From Alisma plantago-aquatica (taxonomy: Eukaryota > Streptophyta > Magnoliopsida > Alismatales > Alismataceae): a stretch of DNA of 64,000 nt. Below, piece after piece: positions 1 through 9,823 of the stretch. The stretch is from contig OY856413.1 in assembly GCA_963693085.1 (NCBI GenBank), positions 466,731,379 through 466,795,378 of the forward strand, given 5' to 3'. Made by a program: the position numbers and the translations under genes. The notes below the pieces were generated by a model, which did no database searches, was not told where the DNA came from, and worked only from the letters and a program-made list of their open reading frames with translations. Within the stretch, counting starts at the first letter, position 1. Each line of letters opens with the position of its first letter.

Positions 1-1
1 C

Positions 2-1063
2 TTGTTGAATGATTGTGTCTGGAATGTGGATGATGTCAACATTTTTGAAGAGAGGTGGGATTCTGTAATTCAGGAGCATGATTTGTTGTCCATCACCTGG
101 CTTTCTGATATGTATGCGATGTGTTGCGATTGGGTTCCGTGCTATATGCAGTCCTCCTTCTTTGCGGGCATGAGGATGACTCAAAGGAGCGAGAGCCTGA
201 ATGCGTTCATTAGGAGCCATGTGAATATTAGGAAGACTCTATTTGAACTTGTATGTTCGTTGGAGACTGTGTACTCTCATGTGCGAGAGATTGAAAATTT
301 CAAAGATTTTGATGACGAGTACAGTAACCTCCCTTTGTCATCACTGTGGCCCCTAGAGGAGCAGATGAGAGGTATATACACCAAGTCCATATTTAAGATA
401 TTCCAGTCTGAGGTTCACTAAAGTATGGTCTATAATGTAAAGCAAGCTTCAGAAGGTGTCTTTGAGGTGTATCGCGTCGGTGGACTTGGAACTCCCCGTA
501 TATTGAAGAAAGAGTTATCTAGTGACATTGTTTCCTGTAGTTGCTTCATGTTGGAATTCAAAGGCATCCCTTGCAGGCACATCCTCTCTTATTTGAAGAG
601 CCGTGACTATTGCACTCTTCCCGAGCCTTACATTCTGAAGAGGTGGACGAAAGGGTACAGAGAACACCCTTTGATTTTTGGCAAAGCGTCAGTTAAGCAC
701 CCATCCACTGGGAGGACACTTCATCTTGTTTCTGCCTGCAATTCTATTGTCAACATAGCGTTTAGGAACAATGTTGTAGACCTTTGCCATGAAAAATTGT
801 TAGCTTTGCGAAAGGAGCTCTTAGATTTGGATCTCCCTGATCCTGGTGCAGGCGCTGGTGCAACCGCTTCTAATACAGCTTCCTCTTCTGTTGTCAAGGT
901 TCATATACCTAGTATTTGCCAAAATAAGGGAAGACCTAGATCGATCGATGTGAGGTTTAAATATGGAGTTGAGATTGCACAGTCTAAAAGAGAGAGACAG
1001 TGCAAGAATTTCTTAGAGTTTGGGGTCAACCATGATAGCAGGAACTGCCCTATGAAGAAGTAG
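2..1063 (+). pseudogene. FAR1-like Mutator (MULE) transposase, 3' part, one in-frame stop
   Basis: The frame enters from the left edge and encodes the C-terminal half of a FAR1/FHY3-type MULE transposase. The segment around 90-250 has the family pattern of a tryptophan-rich stretch followed by 'FFAGM..TQRSES.N'. A SWIM zinc finger follows, with CxC at 536-544 and CxH at 572-580. The C-terminus (about 990-1055) looks like a zinc knuckle that has lost its second Cys. A TAA at 419-421 interrupts the frame, but the same frame continues at once, so a single point change split it. Family knowledge: such transposases cut and paste MULEs, and domesticated relatives are transcription factors. The neighbouring ULP-like gene and motif arrays argue for a transposon copy rather than a host FRS gene. 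The 5' part, with the DDE residues, lies outside the window. Confidence 0.85.
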
Positions 1064-1527
1064 TCCATTCCTATTATGGACTATGTGTTGTTGTTGTTTG
1101 CTATTCAATGATTATCCCTGTTGCTGATCATGTGGTCTGTTGATGTTGGACGTTTTTTAGTTGAGTTTGTAGTTGATTAGCGCGTGAGTGAGGGATATTC
1201 AAACATGTAATGGGTTGTTCTTTTTGTCTGCAGTTTTTGTGAAAGTGATTTTGTAACCATCCATGTATTTTTACTTTTGTGTTTTGTAATGTATTTTATG
1301 TGTTGCGTTGAACTCCACCAGCTATATGTATACTTTGAATATGCTTCAAAGAATCTATTTTGATCAGATATTACTCTTTTGCAGAATATTTTTTGTTTTA
1401 TCTTAGTGTGCATTGAATACTCTTTTCTTTTGGAATACATACATTTTTGGTTTAGTACAATTTTTTTCATGGTTTGTTCAGTGTACTCACGAAATGTCAG
1501 TTTTTGCTACTATGCCATACACTGGTA
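1064..1527. other. 3' flank of the transposase, no gene seen
   Basis: AT-rich sequence between the transposase stop and the first AGTTACTC array. It probably includes the transposase 3' UTR. The open frames here are short and lack any recognisable domain. Confidence 0.5.
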
Positions 1528-2148
1528 GAGTTACTTTCTAGTTGCTGGAGTTACTTTTTATATTGTCACAGTTACTCTCAGTGCGTATCAGAGTTACTCT
1601 CAGTGCGTATCAGAGTTACTCTTAGTGTTCTCTCAGTTACTCCTTAGTGATGTCACGGTTACTCTCAGTGTTATCATAGTTACTCTCAGTGTGTATCAGA
1701 GTTACTCTGAGTGCATATCAGAGTTACTCTTAGTGTTCTCTCAGTTACTCCTTAGTGTTGTCACAGTTACTCTCAGTGTTATCATAGTTACTCTCAGTGC
1801 GTATCAGAGTTACTCTGAGTGCGTATCAGAGTTACTCTTAGTGTTCTCTCAGTTACTCCTTAGTGCTGTCACAGTTACTCTCAGTGTCCTTGCAGTTACT
1901 CTTGGTTCTATCAGAGTTACTATGAGTGCGTATCAGAGTTACTCTTAGTGTTCTTTTAGTTACTCCTTAGTGTTGTCACAGTTACTCTCAGTGTCCTCGC
2001 AGTTACTCTCAGTGCGTATCAGAGTTACTCTCAGTGCATATCAGAGTTACTCTTAGTGCGTATCAGAGTTACTCTCGGTGCTATCAGAGCTACTCTCAGT
2101 GCTATATGAGTTACTCTTAGTGTTTTCTCAGTAACTCTTAGTGATAAT
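1528..2148 (+). repeat. AGTTACTC repeat array A
   Basis: About two dozen or more imperfect copies of a 20-22 bp unit of the form AGTTACTCTYAGTG followed by a variable 6-8 bp tail (GCGTATCAG, TTCTCTC, ATGTCAC, TTATCAT, CCTCGC). Every copy has the same orientation. The array lies between the plus-strand transposase and the minus-strand unknown gene, downstream of both. Apparent open frames through it are translations of the repeat. Confidence 0.9.
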
Positions 2149-2188
2149 TGAAAGTATATATAATCAGACAAAAACACTACAGCTAAAC

Positions 2189-2240
2189 ATTCAAGATTAC
2201 AACATACAAAGCATAAAACATTATATATTATACAACCAGA
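2189..2240. repeat. 3'-flank block, copy 1 (partner at 4514-4566)
   Basis: An AT-rich block of about 52 bp directly after array A. It closely matches a block at 4514-4566, directly after array B. Both blocks sit just beyond the 3' end of a minus-strand gene, so array plus block looks like a duplicated downstream module. Confidence 0.65.
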
Positions 2241-2373
2241 TCAAATATAAAGAAGGTCCTTCAACTGAACATAAAAATATAGAAAAATACAGCCAGATCA
2301 GCTATAAAGTAGGTCCATTAACTGAACATAAAAATCAAATAGCTCAGGGGGTCGGATCCATCCCTGGAGACAC

Positions 2374-2881
2374 CTATTTGTGAAAGGAACGCTGGACAGA
2401 CGAAGAAGCAGTGTCTTCTGCAGATGTTGAGGTGTCTGCTGTTGTGGATGAGTCAACCTGAACGGGATTTACAGCTGATCCCGGTGCTGCTTGGTATATG
2501 TCCCTAACGAAGAGCTGATCTGCAGAGTCCTCCGATCTAGAGTATACTTCGTCGCCAGGCATTCCGAAGAGCGGAATAAGCTCATTTGGTGTTTCTAAGA
2601 ACTGATCTGTGATCCATGCTGTGATGGTCTGGTGATCAGTTGGCTTGAGGTAGATGATCCAACCTTTGTGAAGAATGAGCTATGCGATCATCCTTTTCCA
2701 ACCCTTAGTAGTTGAAAGTGACCCGTTTTTATTCTGCATAAGGGTTATCTGGAAAGATTGGTTTCCGATTAGGAAGGTGGTTTTGCCTGGTTTGATGTGA
2801 AAATGGATATGGTTCCATTAGAACGGATTCCACTGTCTTGTCGTCAATGGTGTAGTTGATTGGCTGGATGAATGGCTCCAT
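2374..2881 (-). pseudogene. Unrecognised small MULE-borne gene remnant, frameshifted
   Basis: A minus-strand reading path starts at an ATG (2879-2881), directly preceded by a plausible acceptor (TTTCTTCACAG). It runs as a charged, non-repetitive protein, changes frame near 2780, meets a stop near 2690, and continues to a TAG at 2374-2376. The C-terminal 60 residues are Ser/Thr/Ala/Asp-rich. The middle has 'KGWKRM' and 'LHKGWIIYLKP'-like stretches, faintly like B3-type DNA-binding folds, but I do not assign a family. It lies between arrays A and B with the same 3'-flank block as the ULP-like gene, so it is probably a third gene of the same transposon. The function is unknown. Confidence 0.45.
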
Positions 2882-3008
2882 GGTAGGCTGTGAAGAAATG
2901 TTAAAGGGGATCTGAGGAGATGGTCAAAGGGGGTGCTACTGAAATGTTAAGTGGGTTGTCTGTATTTCTTCTGTAAAACTGTACCTTCTGTAAACCATAG
3001 CAGTCGCA

Positions 3009-3290
3009 GATGAAGAACAAGTGGACGTCGAGGGTGCCGTCGAGGATGGAGATGTTGAAGATCTGAAAGCCCCCCGCTGTGTTGTAAACCGGATCATTCG
3101 TGGATGAAGAAGAGATGGACGTCGAGGGTGTCGTGGAGGATGGAGATGTTGAAGATCTGAAAGCCCCCCGTTGTGTTGGAAATTGTAGCAGTTGCGGATG
3201 AAGAAGAGATGGACGTAGAGGGTGCTGTGGAGGATGGAGATGTTGAAGATCTGAAAGCCCCCTGCTGTATTGTTGGTGCAGCAAATATGT
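3009..3290. repeat. 94-bp tandem repeat, three copies
   Basis: Three direct copies begin at 3009, 3103 and 3197, so the period is 94 bp. They differ by a few bases. The unit is purine-rich on the plus strand (GATGAAGAAGAGATGGACGT). Because 94 is not a multiple of three, copies would be read in different frames. The block lies upstream (5') of the unknown minus-strand gene. Confidence 0.85.
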
Positions 3291-3610
3291 GCAGCAGTGA
3301 GAGTAATGCTCTATGCTGTTGGTGCTGTAATTATTGACAGCAGTAAGATTAATGCTCTGTGTTGTTGGTACTGCAATTATTGACAGCAGTGCTCTTTCCT
3401 GTTGGGTTGCAAAGATGCCAGCAGTACTGTTCTGGTCTGACGACACAGCAGTGCACTATGCTATGTGTATGTGCATTTACATCATACAGCAGACTCTTGT
3501 ACATATCTTTATAGCTCTGTGCTCTCTTTTCTTCACTTTTCTGGTTCCTTCTTTAATAAAGAATCATGTACAGTAGACTCCTGAATGCTAGAGTTAATTT
3601 TTGGTTTATC

Positions 3611-4400
3611 ACAGTTACTCCTTAGTGCTATCGCAGTTACTCTCACTGTCCTCGCAGTTACTCTTGGTGCGTATCAGAGTTACTCTTAGTGTTCTCTCAG
3701 TTACTCCTTAGTGCTGTCACAGTTACTCTCAGTGTTATCATAGTTACTCTCAGTGCATATCAGAGTTACTCTGAGTGCGTATTAGAGTTACTCTTAGTGT
3801 TCTCTCAGTTACTCCTTAGTGCTGTCACAGTTACTCTCAGTGTCCTCGTAGTTACTCTCGGTGCGTATCAGAGTTACTCTGAGTGCGTATCAGAGTTACT
3901 CTTAGTGTTCTTTCAGTTACTCCTTAGTGCTGTCACAGTTACTCTCAGTGTTCTCGCAGTTACTCTCAGTGCGTATCAGAGTTACTCTTAGTGTTTTTTC
4001 ACTTACTCCTTAGTGCTTTCAGAGTTACTCTCAGTGCGTATCAGAGTTACTCTCAGTGCGTATCAGATTTACTCTGAGTGTTCTCTCAGTTACTCCTTAG
4101 TGTTGTCACAGTTACTCTCAGTGTTATCATAGTTACTCTCAGTGCGTATCAGAGTTACTCTCAGTGCGTATCAGAGTTACTCTTAGTGTTCTCTCAGTTA
4201 CTCCTTAGTGCTGTCACAATTACTCGTAGTGTTCTCGCAGTTACTCTCAGTGTCCTCGCAGTTACTCCTTAGTGATGTCACAGATACTCTTAGTGTCATC
4301 GCAGTTACTCTCAGTGTGTATCAGAGTTACTCTCAGTGCGTATCAGATTTACTCTTAGTGGAGTCTCAGTTATTTCCTAGTGTTGTCACAGATACTCTCA
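3611..4400 (+). repeat. AGTTACTC repeat array B
   Basis: The longest array, about 35 or more units of 20-22 bp, with the same core and tail types as array A and in the same orientation. It lies between the 5' side of the unknown minus-strand gene and the 3' end of the ULP-like gene. Units become irregular after 4200. Confidence 0.9.
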
Positions 4401-4431
4401 GAAGCAGACATATCTCGATACAGGTATGTTA

Positions 4432-4455
4432 GCACTGAGAGTAACTATGATATGC
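4432..4455 (-). repeat. Single inverted AGTTACTC unit
   Basis: The reverse complement of the common array unit (it contains GAGAGTAACTATGATATGC). It is the only inverted copy I found and marks the right edge of array B. Confidence 0.8.
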
Positions 4456-4513
4456 AAAACCACAATAGTCTAACTCAAAGTATATATCTGCATACAAAAT
4501 CACAATAGATTTA

Positions 4514-4566
4514 CATTCAAGAACACAACATTCAAAGCACAAAACGCTATATATTATACCCAGAAA
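4514..4566. repeat. 3'-flank block, copy 2 (partner at 2189-2240)
   Basis: An AT-rich block matching 2189-2240 with scattered differences. It lies between array B and the 3' end of the ULP-like gene. No gene is seen between 4456 and 4685. Confidence 0.65.
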
Positions 4567-6028
4567 TACTCATATTTGCAATAAGATGTTCACAGCACAC
4601 AAGTAATGTATCTCATAGCGGTTACACATCAAAATTCCAGAAGCAAACTGTTCAAATTTTACATTTCAATTAATAATTCACTCTTTCAACTTAAATCCAG
4701 CCATTTATCTAGGCTTGAAACAGCTTCTTCCTCCGTTTTCTTCTCTTCAGCTGGTGCTTCTGTCTTCTCTTCTTCTTGTTGCTTTTGACATTCATCTATT
4801 CCTCCCTTGTTCTGCTCAGATGGACCTTCTTTGATGACATCATTGTTATCTTTTTGATGTGCTTGTACAGGTTGCAACTACCCCCTCGCCATCATTCTCT
4901 GAAAAATATCAGCCCTTATGGCCGGCATGTCCTTGCAGGTGAAGTCCATGGGTTTTCCATTTACCAGGAATTCTAGGTACTTCATGACGAAGATCCCACA
5001 ATCAAGTGAGTCTTCTGCCTGTTGTAGACATAGCGGGTACTCCTGTCCCCATTGTGACAGTTGGTCTCCTTTTTCTGCCCCCTGAAGAATTCGTGGACAA
5101 TACCCACCTGCATTAAAAATTGACAACTCTTATTAATCATCTATCAACAAACATTAATCATATCAATCCACTACAAATAGAGTTTCTTTTTATAGATTGC
5201 TTACCCATCTAAGGAATTCCCTTTTCGACTTGCTATTTCCACTCATTGAGTTATAAGACCGGTGTACTCCTTCCCTGAAACTTGCCTCGTACAAGTGCCA
5301 GTGGTTGTCATTGTTCAATATGGTGAACACCGAGTCCATTGTGTCCCAATCTTTCATCGGGACATTGAATAGTGGAGATAGCATGTCGATCTGCTCCAAG
5401 GTTATGTTTTCAACATCAAACGACAGCTTCTGCTGCAAATGCAAATTCACATATATAAGTTTCAGTTTTGTGTATATATTTTTGTATTTTTGATGTAATT
5501 TTGTATACCAATTTTGTTCTTCTTACCATAGCATATGTGCTCAAGTAGTGCCATGACAGACCCTTCTTTCTCCTTTTACTTGTGGTAGCTTTGAGCATCT
5601 GTACAAAGCAGTCCATAACCTGAAAAAATAACCACAAGATTTCTTTGTTTAGAAAAAAAAACGACAAGTTCTCGAAGAGTTACACTACTATTTATTAGTT
5701 TCTTACTGGTGATTGCATCATTTGATCTTTGTACAGTAGGGTGGCGAGGTCCTTCCCCGTGCACCAAGTGTCATCACTGAATCTCCATTCTTGTTTTGAC
5801 CTGTCAATCGTTTGTATAGATGTTATACATATTAGTTTTGGATATTGAATAAGCAATGTTTTATGTGTACACTTGGGAAAATAACAAATTCTCTTACATT
5901 TCTTCTATATTGTCCATGAAGTGGTGGACAATTTCCCTGGATTGTTTTATTTTGAAATGCTCGAAACCAATAAAGTTTGACAACTTGTGCTGTCAACAAC
6001 AAAAGAGCACTTCATGTTAGAATCAATA

Positions 6029-6236
6029 TTAGTGTTCTATCAGTTACTCTCAGTGCTATCAGAGTTACTCTCAGTGCTATTTGAGTTACTCTCAGTGTTC
6101 TACCAGTTACTCTCGGTGCTATCAGAGTTACTCTCAGTGCTATCTGAGTTACTCTTAGTGTTACTCTTTATATTACTACAGTTACTCTACTTCTATTACA
6201 CAATTACTCTACTGTATTTACACAGTTACTCAAGTA
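6029..6236 (+). repeat. AGTTACTC repeat array C (inside a ULP-like intron)
   Basis: About ten units of 20-22 bp with the core AGTTACTCTCAGTG and tails TGCTATC and TGTTCTAYC. It lies wholly in the intron between the coiled-coil exon and the next exon of the minus-strand ULP-like gene. Orientation is the same as arrays A and B, so the units are antisense to this gene. Confidence 0.9.
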
Positions 6237-8325
6237 TTGATATAATTTAAAGGAGATGCAACTTTACTTTTTCCTCCCTCCTCTTCTTCACGTTTTTCTC
6301 GATGCTGCCTATGATTTGTTGTTCTATATTTGACAATTTTTTTCTGGGCTCCTCCTGCCCTTTTTCATCGATTATATTCTTCTGCTGGTCCAAACCTTCA
6401 GTTGATTTTTCTTTCTTCTCCTCCTCATCATTTTTCTTCCCATCATTCTCATCTTCTGAGTCATTCTGTTGCACATATTTTCTTCTAAGGCTCATCCTGC
6501 CTCGCTTCTTCGGCTTGTCGTCCTTATCCATACCCTCATTATCTACTTTGCTCGTCGAAGCAACATCCTTATTGGGTTCTTGAACATTCCCCGATGAGAA
6601 CCTTTCAGCAGATTGTTCTAATCCACCGACAGGTGACTGTGATTTGTCACCTTCATCTCCGAATTTTCTCCTCAGTTTTCTGTTCTCCTCTTCCAGCTCG
6701 GCTATTCTGTTTTCTAGCCGTTTATTCTCTCTCCGCATCTCAGTGAATGCTTCAACAGCAATTTTCCTGCATATCTCCTTCTGCATCTTTAGCTCGTCCT
6801 CGAGTATTTGAATTCTTCTCGCCAGGTTGGAGTCATCAGCAGGCACTCCTTTTTGGATGACTGGCTTTGCTGGCGCCTTGTCTGGCTTTTGTTTACTTTT
6901 CGCCCTTTTATCCGCAAGGTAGTAGGGAATGTCTTTCATTGTTCTTGCAGCTTGCCAGTTATCCCCCTGGTCTATATTCATACCTTCACAAACTTGTCCA
7001 TAAAAAAATCAAAAATAGTATTTAACAATGAAAACTTACAGGATTATGTTATATATTAGTTTTTTTAACAAATAAGAAATATTCTTACATCCTTAGGGAT
7101 CATAGCCCCTAAATCCATCAACTTCTCGACCGGCGCAACCCACTTCTTTATCCTTGGTTTTGCGTCAAGGAACGTTGGCTTTGTCATGTTTGTCATCTCA
7201 TATGCCCAAACCTACATTTAAACAGAGTGAAAATTCAATGCATATGTAACTTCCCCCCATAGTCATTATTGTAACAATTTTGTAGATGAAGATAATTTCG
7301 TTCACTTACACATAGGCACATCACACACCCTGTTGTGTAGAGGGTGGTTTTCCCTTTCTCCCCTTTCCTCCTCAGCTGGACATTTTGCTTCAGCATCTTC
7401 ATATTCCTGAAGATGCTCCCATGCACCAGCTTTGCCCAATTCATCTGCTCGTTTAAGTAACATCGTCTAGGTAGTGCAGTATGTAGATTGGTGTGCAATA
7501 GCTGGTGTCTGGGAGTAGGAATGTTTCCAGCAGGTTTAACATCCATGCACGACACATGTTCTGGTAGTCTGATGGATCGTCGGTACTTGCAAATTGTTGC
7601 CAAAGCTTGCTAAGTTGTCCTTGTGCAGGACATCCTTTTCCCTTAACCTCTTACTGGTGTCCTCTTCATTTCCTTTTTTACCTGTTGCGCTGGCAAATTG
7701 TTGCCATATTGATCTCACAATCTCAGAATTTTTCCTAGGTATGATGTCCATACCTTTGCTTGGGATACCTAGAATTACCCCTACATCCTCAACCGTCATC
7801 CTTCTTTCCACCCCTCTGGCCAGCAAAAACCTATCATCATCTACATATCTGTCTATCAAATCTTCCAGGAGGCATACATCAACCATAAGATTCGGCATCT
7901 TTATCATGTTTGCAAATAGCGTCGCCCTCATCATTCTTATTTGATTACTTGTATACACCACGCTCTTGCTGGCGGTGATGTAGCTCTTTAGGTAACACCT
8001 GTGGTACAACCTCTTTATCCCCACTGCAAACATATGAAAAGTGTCATATGATAGTAACAACAATTTAATAAGTTTACAAATCCATTCAATATTACCTTCA
8101 GCTGCCTTTTCCTTTCCCTTTTCTTTCTTCCTCCTTATTTCCTCTTCTTATATCTCTTCAGCAGCCTTATCTGTATCATTAGTTTCTTTGGCCTTCCCTT
8201 TCCTTTCACTTTTTTTTCCTGCATAGGAATTAAGTTACTCATATTTTTAGTCTTTTTTAGCTTAACAATATGGTTTTCATATGTCAAACTGATATGTAAA
8301 GTGTGCAAATTACACTTTGTTATAT

Positions 8326-8831
8326 AGTAGTTACTCCAGCATTTACTCTAGTTACTCTAGGATATCGTACAGTTACTCTAATGTTCTATATCAGTTACTC
8401 TTGGTATCATGTAGTTACTCTTGGTATCATGTACAGTTACTCCAGCATTTACTCTAGTTACTCTAGGCTATCGTACAGTTACTCTTGGTATCATGTACAG
8501 TTACTCCAGCATTTACTATAGTTACTCTAGGCTATCGTACAGTTACTCTTGGTATCGTGCACAGTTACTCCAGCATTTACTCTAGTTACTCTAGGCTATC
8601 GTATAGTTACTCTAATGTTCCGTATCAGTTACTCTTGGTATCATGTAGTTACTCTTGGTATCATGTACAGTTACTCCAGCATTTACTCTAGTTACTCTAG
8701 GCTATCGTACAGTTACTCTTGGTATCGTGCACAGTTACTCCAGCATTTACTCTAGTTACTCTAGGCTATCGTACAGTTACTCTAATGTTCTGTATCAGTT
8801 ACTCTACTTCTTATAACAATTACTCTTTTAA
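8326..8831 (+). repeat. AGTTACTC repeat array D (first ULP-like intron, divergent type)
   Basis: About 25 units keep the AGTTACTC start, but the remainder differs from arrays A-C (CAGCATTTACTCT, TAGGCTATCGTAC, TTGGTATCATGTAC, TAATGTTC). They are arranged as a higher-order repeat of several units. The array lies between the first and second exons of the ULP-like gene. Shared core with a divergent tail suggests that the core is what is conserved. Confidence 0.9.
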
Positions 8832-9442
8832 CATGCGTTGTTACTGTCTATACGATATCTTTCTATTTATCGTTTGTAATGTACATGCTATCATAAATTA
8901 CCTTGCCGTTCTTTGCTCTCTGTTTTGTCACTCCGAGGTTTTCCAGTCTCGGTAGATCCTTTGCCTTCTTTCTCAGCCATAACTGGCTTACTTCGTTTTG
9001 CTCTTTTCTCGGACGGTTTGCTCGTCAAGGGATCTGCAGCCCCTCTTTTCTTCCTTTTCGTTTCTGACAGAGGAGTCGCAGAAGCAACCTCCTCCCTTTT
9101 CGCAGCTTCCTCTTGCCCCATTTCACCAGTGTTCGCATCCCCTTTCGCAGAAGCAACCGATGTCCCTTTATCCACTACATCTGTTGTCTTGGGCATCGTA
9201 GCCCATTCGGTATCCCCTTTCAGGGTAGCAGCTTCCTCTTGTCCCGTTTCACCGGTGTTCGCATCCCCTTTCTGGCTAGTATGTGATTCTGTGGCCTCCG
9301 CTTCTTCTGGTTCATTGGCCATCTTCTCCTCGGCCTGATGGGGCTGCATTTCGAAGTCATCATCTTCTTCAATCACTGGTCGAAGACTCCTTATCCACGG
9401 TGGCATTGTCGAGGTCTTCCTTGACGCTTTCTTTGTTCTCGT

Positions 9443-9757
9443 CATATTGAAAGAGGTAACTGATTCGGAATTGAGATGCACAGAGACGTGGAATCGAAGA
9501 TGATGGAGATGGAGGAGCAAGTAGAGATGCAGGAGTTCGGGTCGCCGGTGATTTTTGCACGACAGGCAGAGCGATGGCAGCGGGAAGGCAGAGCGACGGC
9601 AGCGGGAAGGCAGAGCGACGGTCTGAGCGAGGGTTTTAGGCAGGTCGCGTTCGAACGCTTTCCGTTGTTTTTATTTTTTGAAGTATTTACGGGGCTATGC
9701 CACCGTGTCTTCTGCCGGGTAGATTTGGGCTAAGTTACCCGCCGGGCAACGAATTCT
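9443..9757. other. Right terminal region of the MULE, probable TIR
   Basis: Sequence upstream of the ULP-like gene. It contains a 22-bp direct repeat in three copies (9565-9622, GGCAGAGCGACGGCAGCGGG core) and then a segment near 9620-9750 with poly-T/A and GC-rich ends, as expected of a long MULE terminal inverted repeat. The partner end is outside the window, so the boundary cannot be proven. Confidence 0.4.
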
Positions 9758-9758
9758 A

Positions 9759-9820
<62 letters not shown>
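9758..9820. repeat. (CT)n(TA)n microsatellite
   Basis: A CT run (about 9758-9782) passes into a TA run (9783-9820). It sits exactly where the MULE end meets the truncated copia gag-protease frame, so it marks a junction. Confidence 0.95.
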
Positions 9821-9821
<1 letters not shown>

Positions 9822-9823
9822 CA

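Larger units (their letters stand above)
4686..9442 (-). pseudogene. ULP1-like C48 protease gene carried by a MULE (KAONASHI/CUMULE type)
   Basis: Exons inferred from GT-AG sites (minus strand): 9442-8902, 8218-8096, 8023-7310, 7211-7090, about 6996-6266, 5989-5897, 5799-5711, 5620-5528, 5429-5205 and 5081 (or 5106)-4878. The N-terminus is acidic with a duplicated KGDANTGE block. A region like the plant MULE/ULP-associated mobile domain follows (about 8000-7090), then a coiled coil and Lys-rich stretch (6980-6270), then the C48 core. In the core I see catalytic His (codon 5301-5303, 'NHW') and Cys (4998-5000, 'DCGIF'), but Asn (5250-5252) stands where the triad Asp is usual. A TAA at 8148-8150, a frameshift in exon 3 and a TAG at 4878-4880, followed by 63 more open codons, indicate decay. 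Known family: ULP-like genes captured and amplified by MULEs. A SUMO-cleaving role here is doubtful. Confidence 0.75.

Noticed and set aside
1625..4432. Short plus-strand proteins with repeating VTLSV/SQLLLS pattern
   Set aside because: They are translations of the AGTTACTC arrays, which lack stops by chance of unit length. There is no start context or homology.
1528..8831. CRISPR-like array of regularly spaced repeats
   Set aside because: The DNA is plant nuclear. The repeat core is only 8-14 bp, spacers are not unique, and there are no cas genes.
8303..8955. Several overlapping open frames with VTLGYRTV/SYSWY repeats
   Set aside because: They are array D read in different frames, inside an intron of the minus-strand gene.
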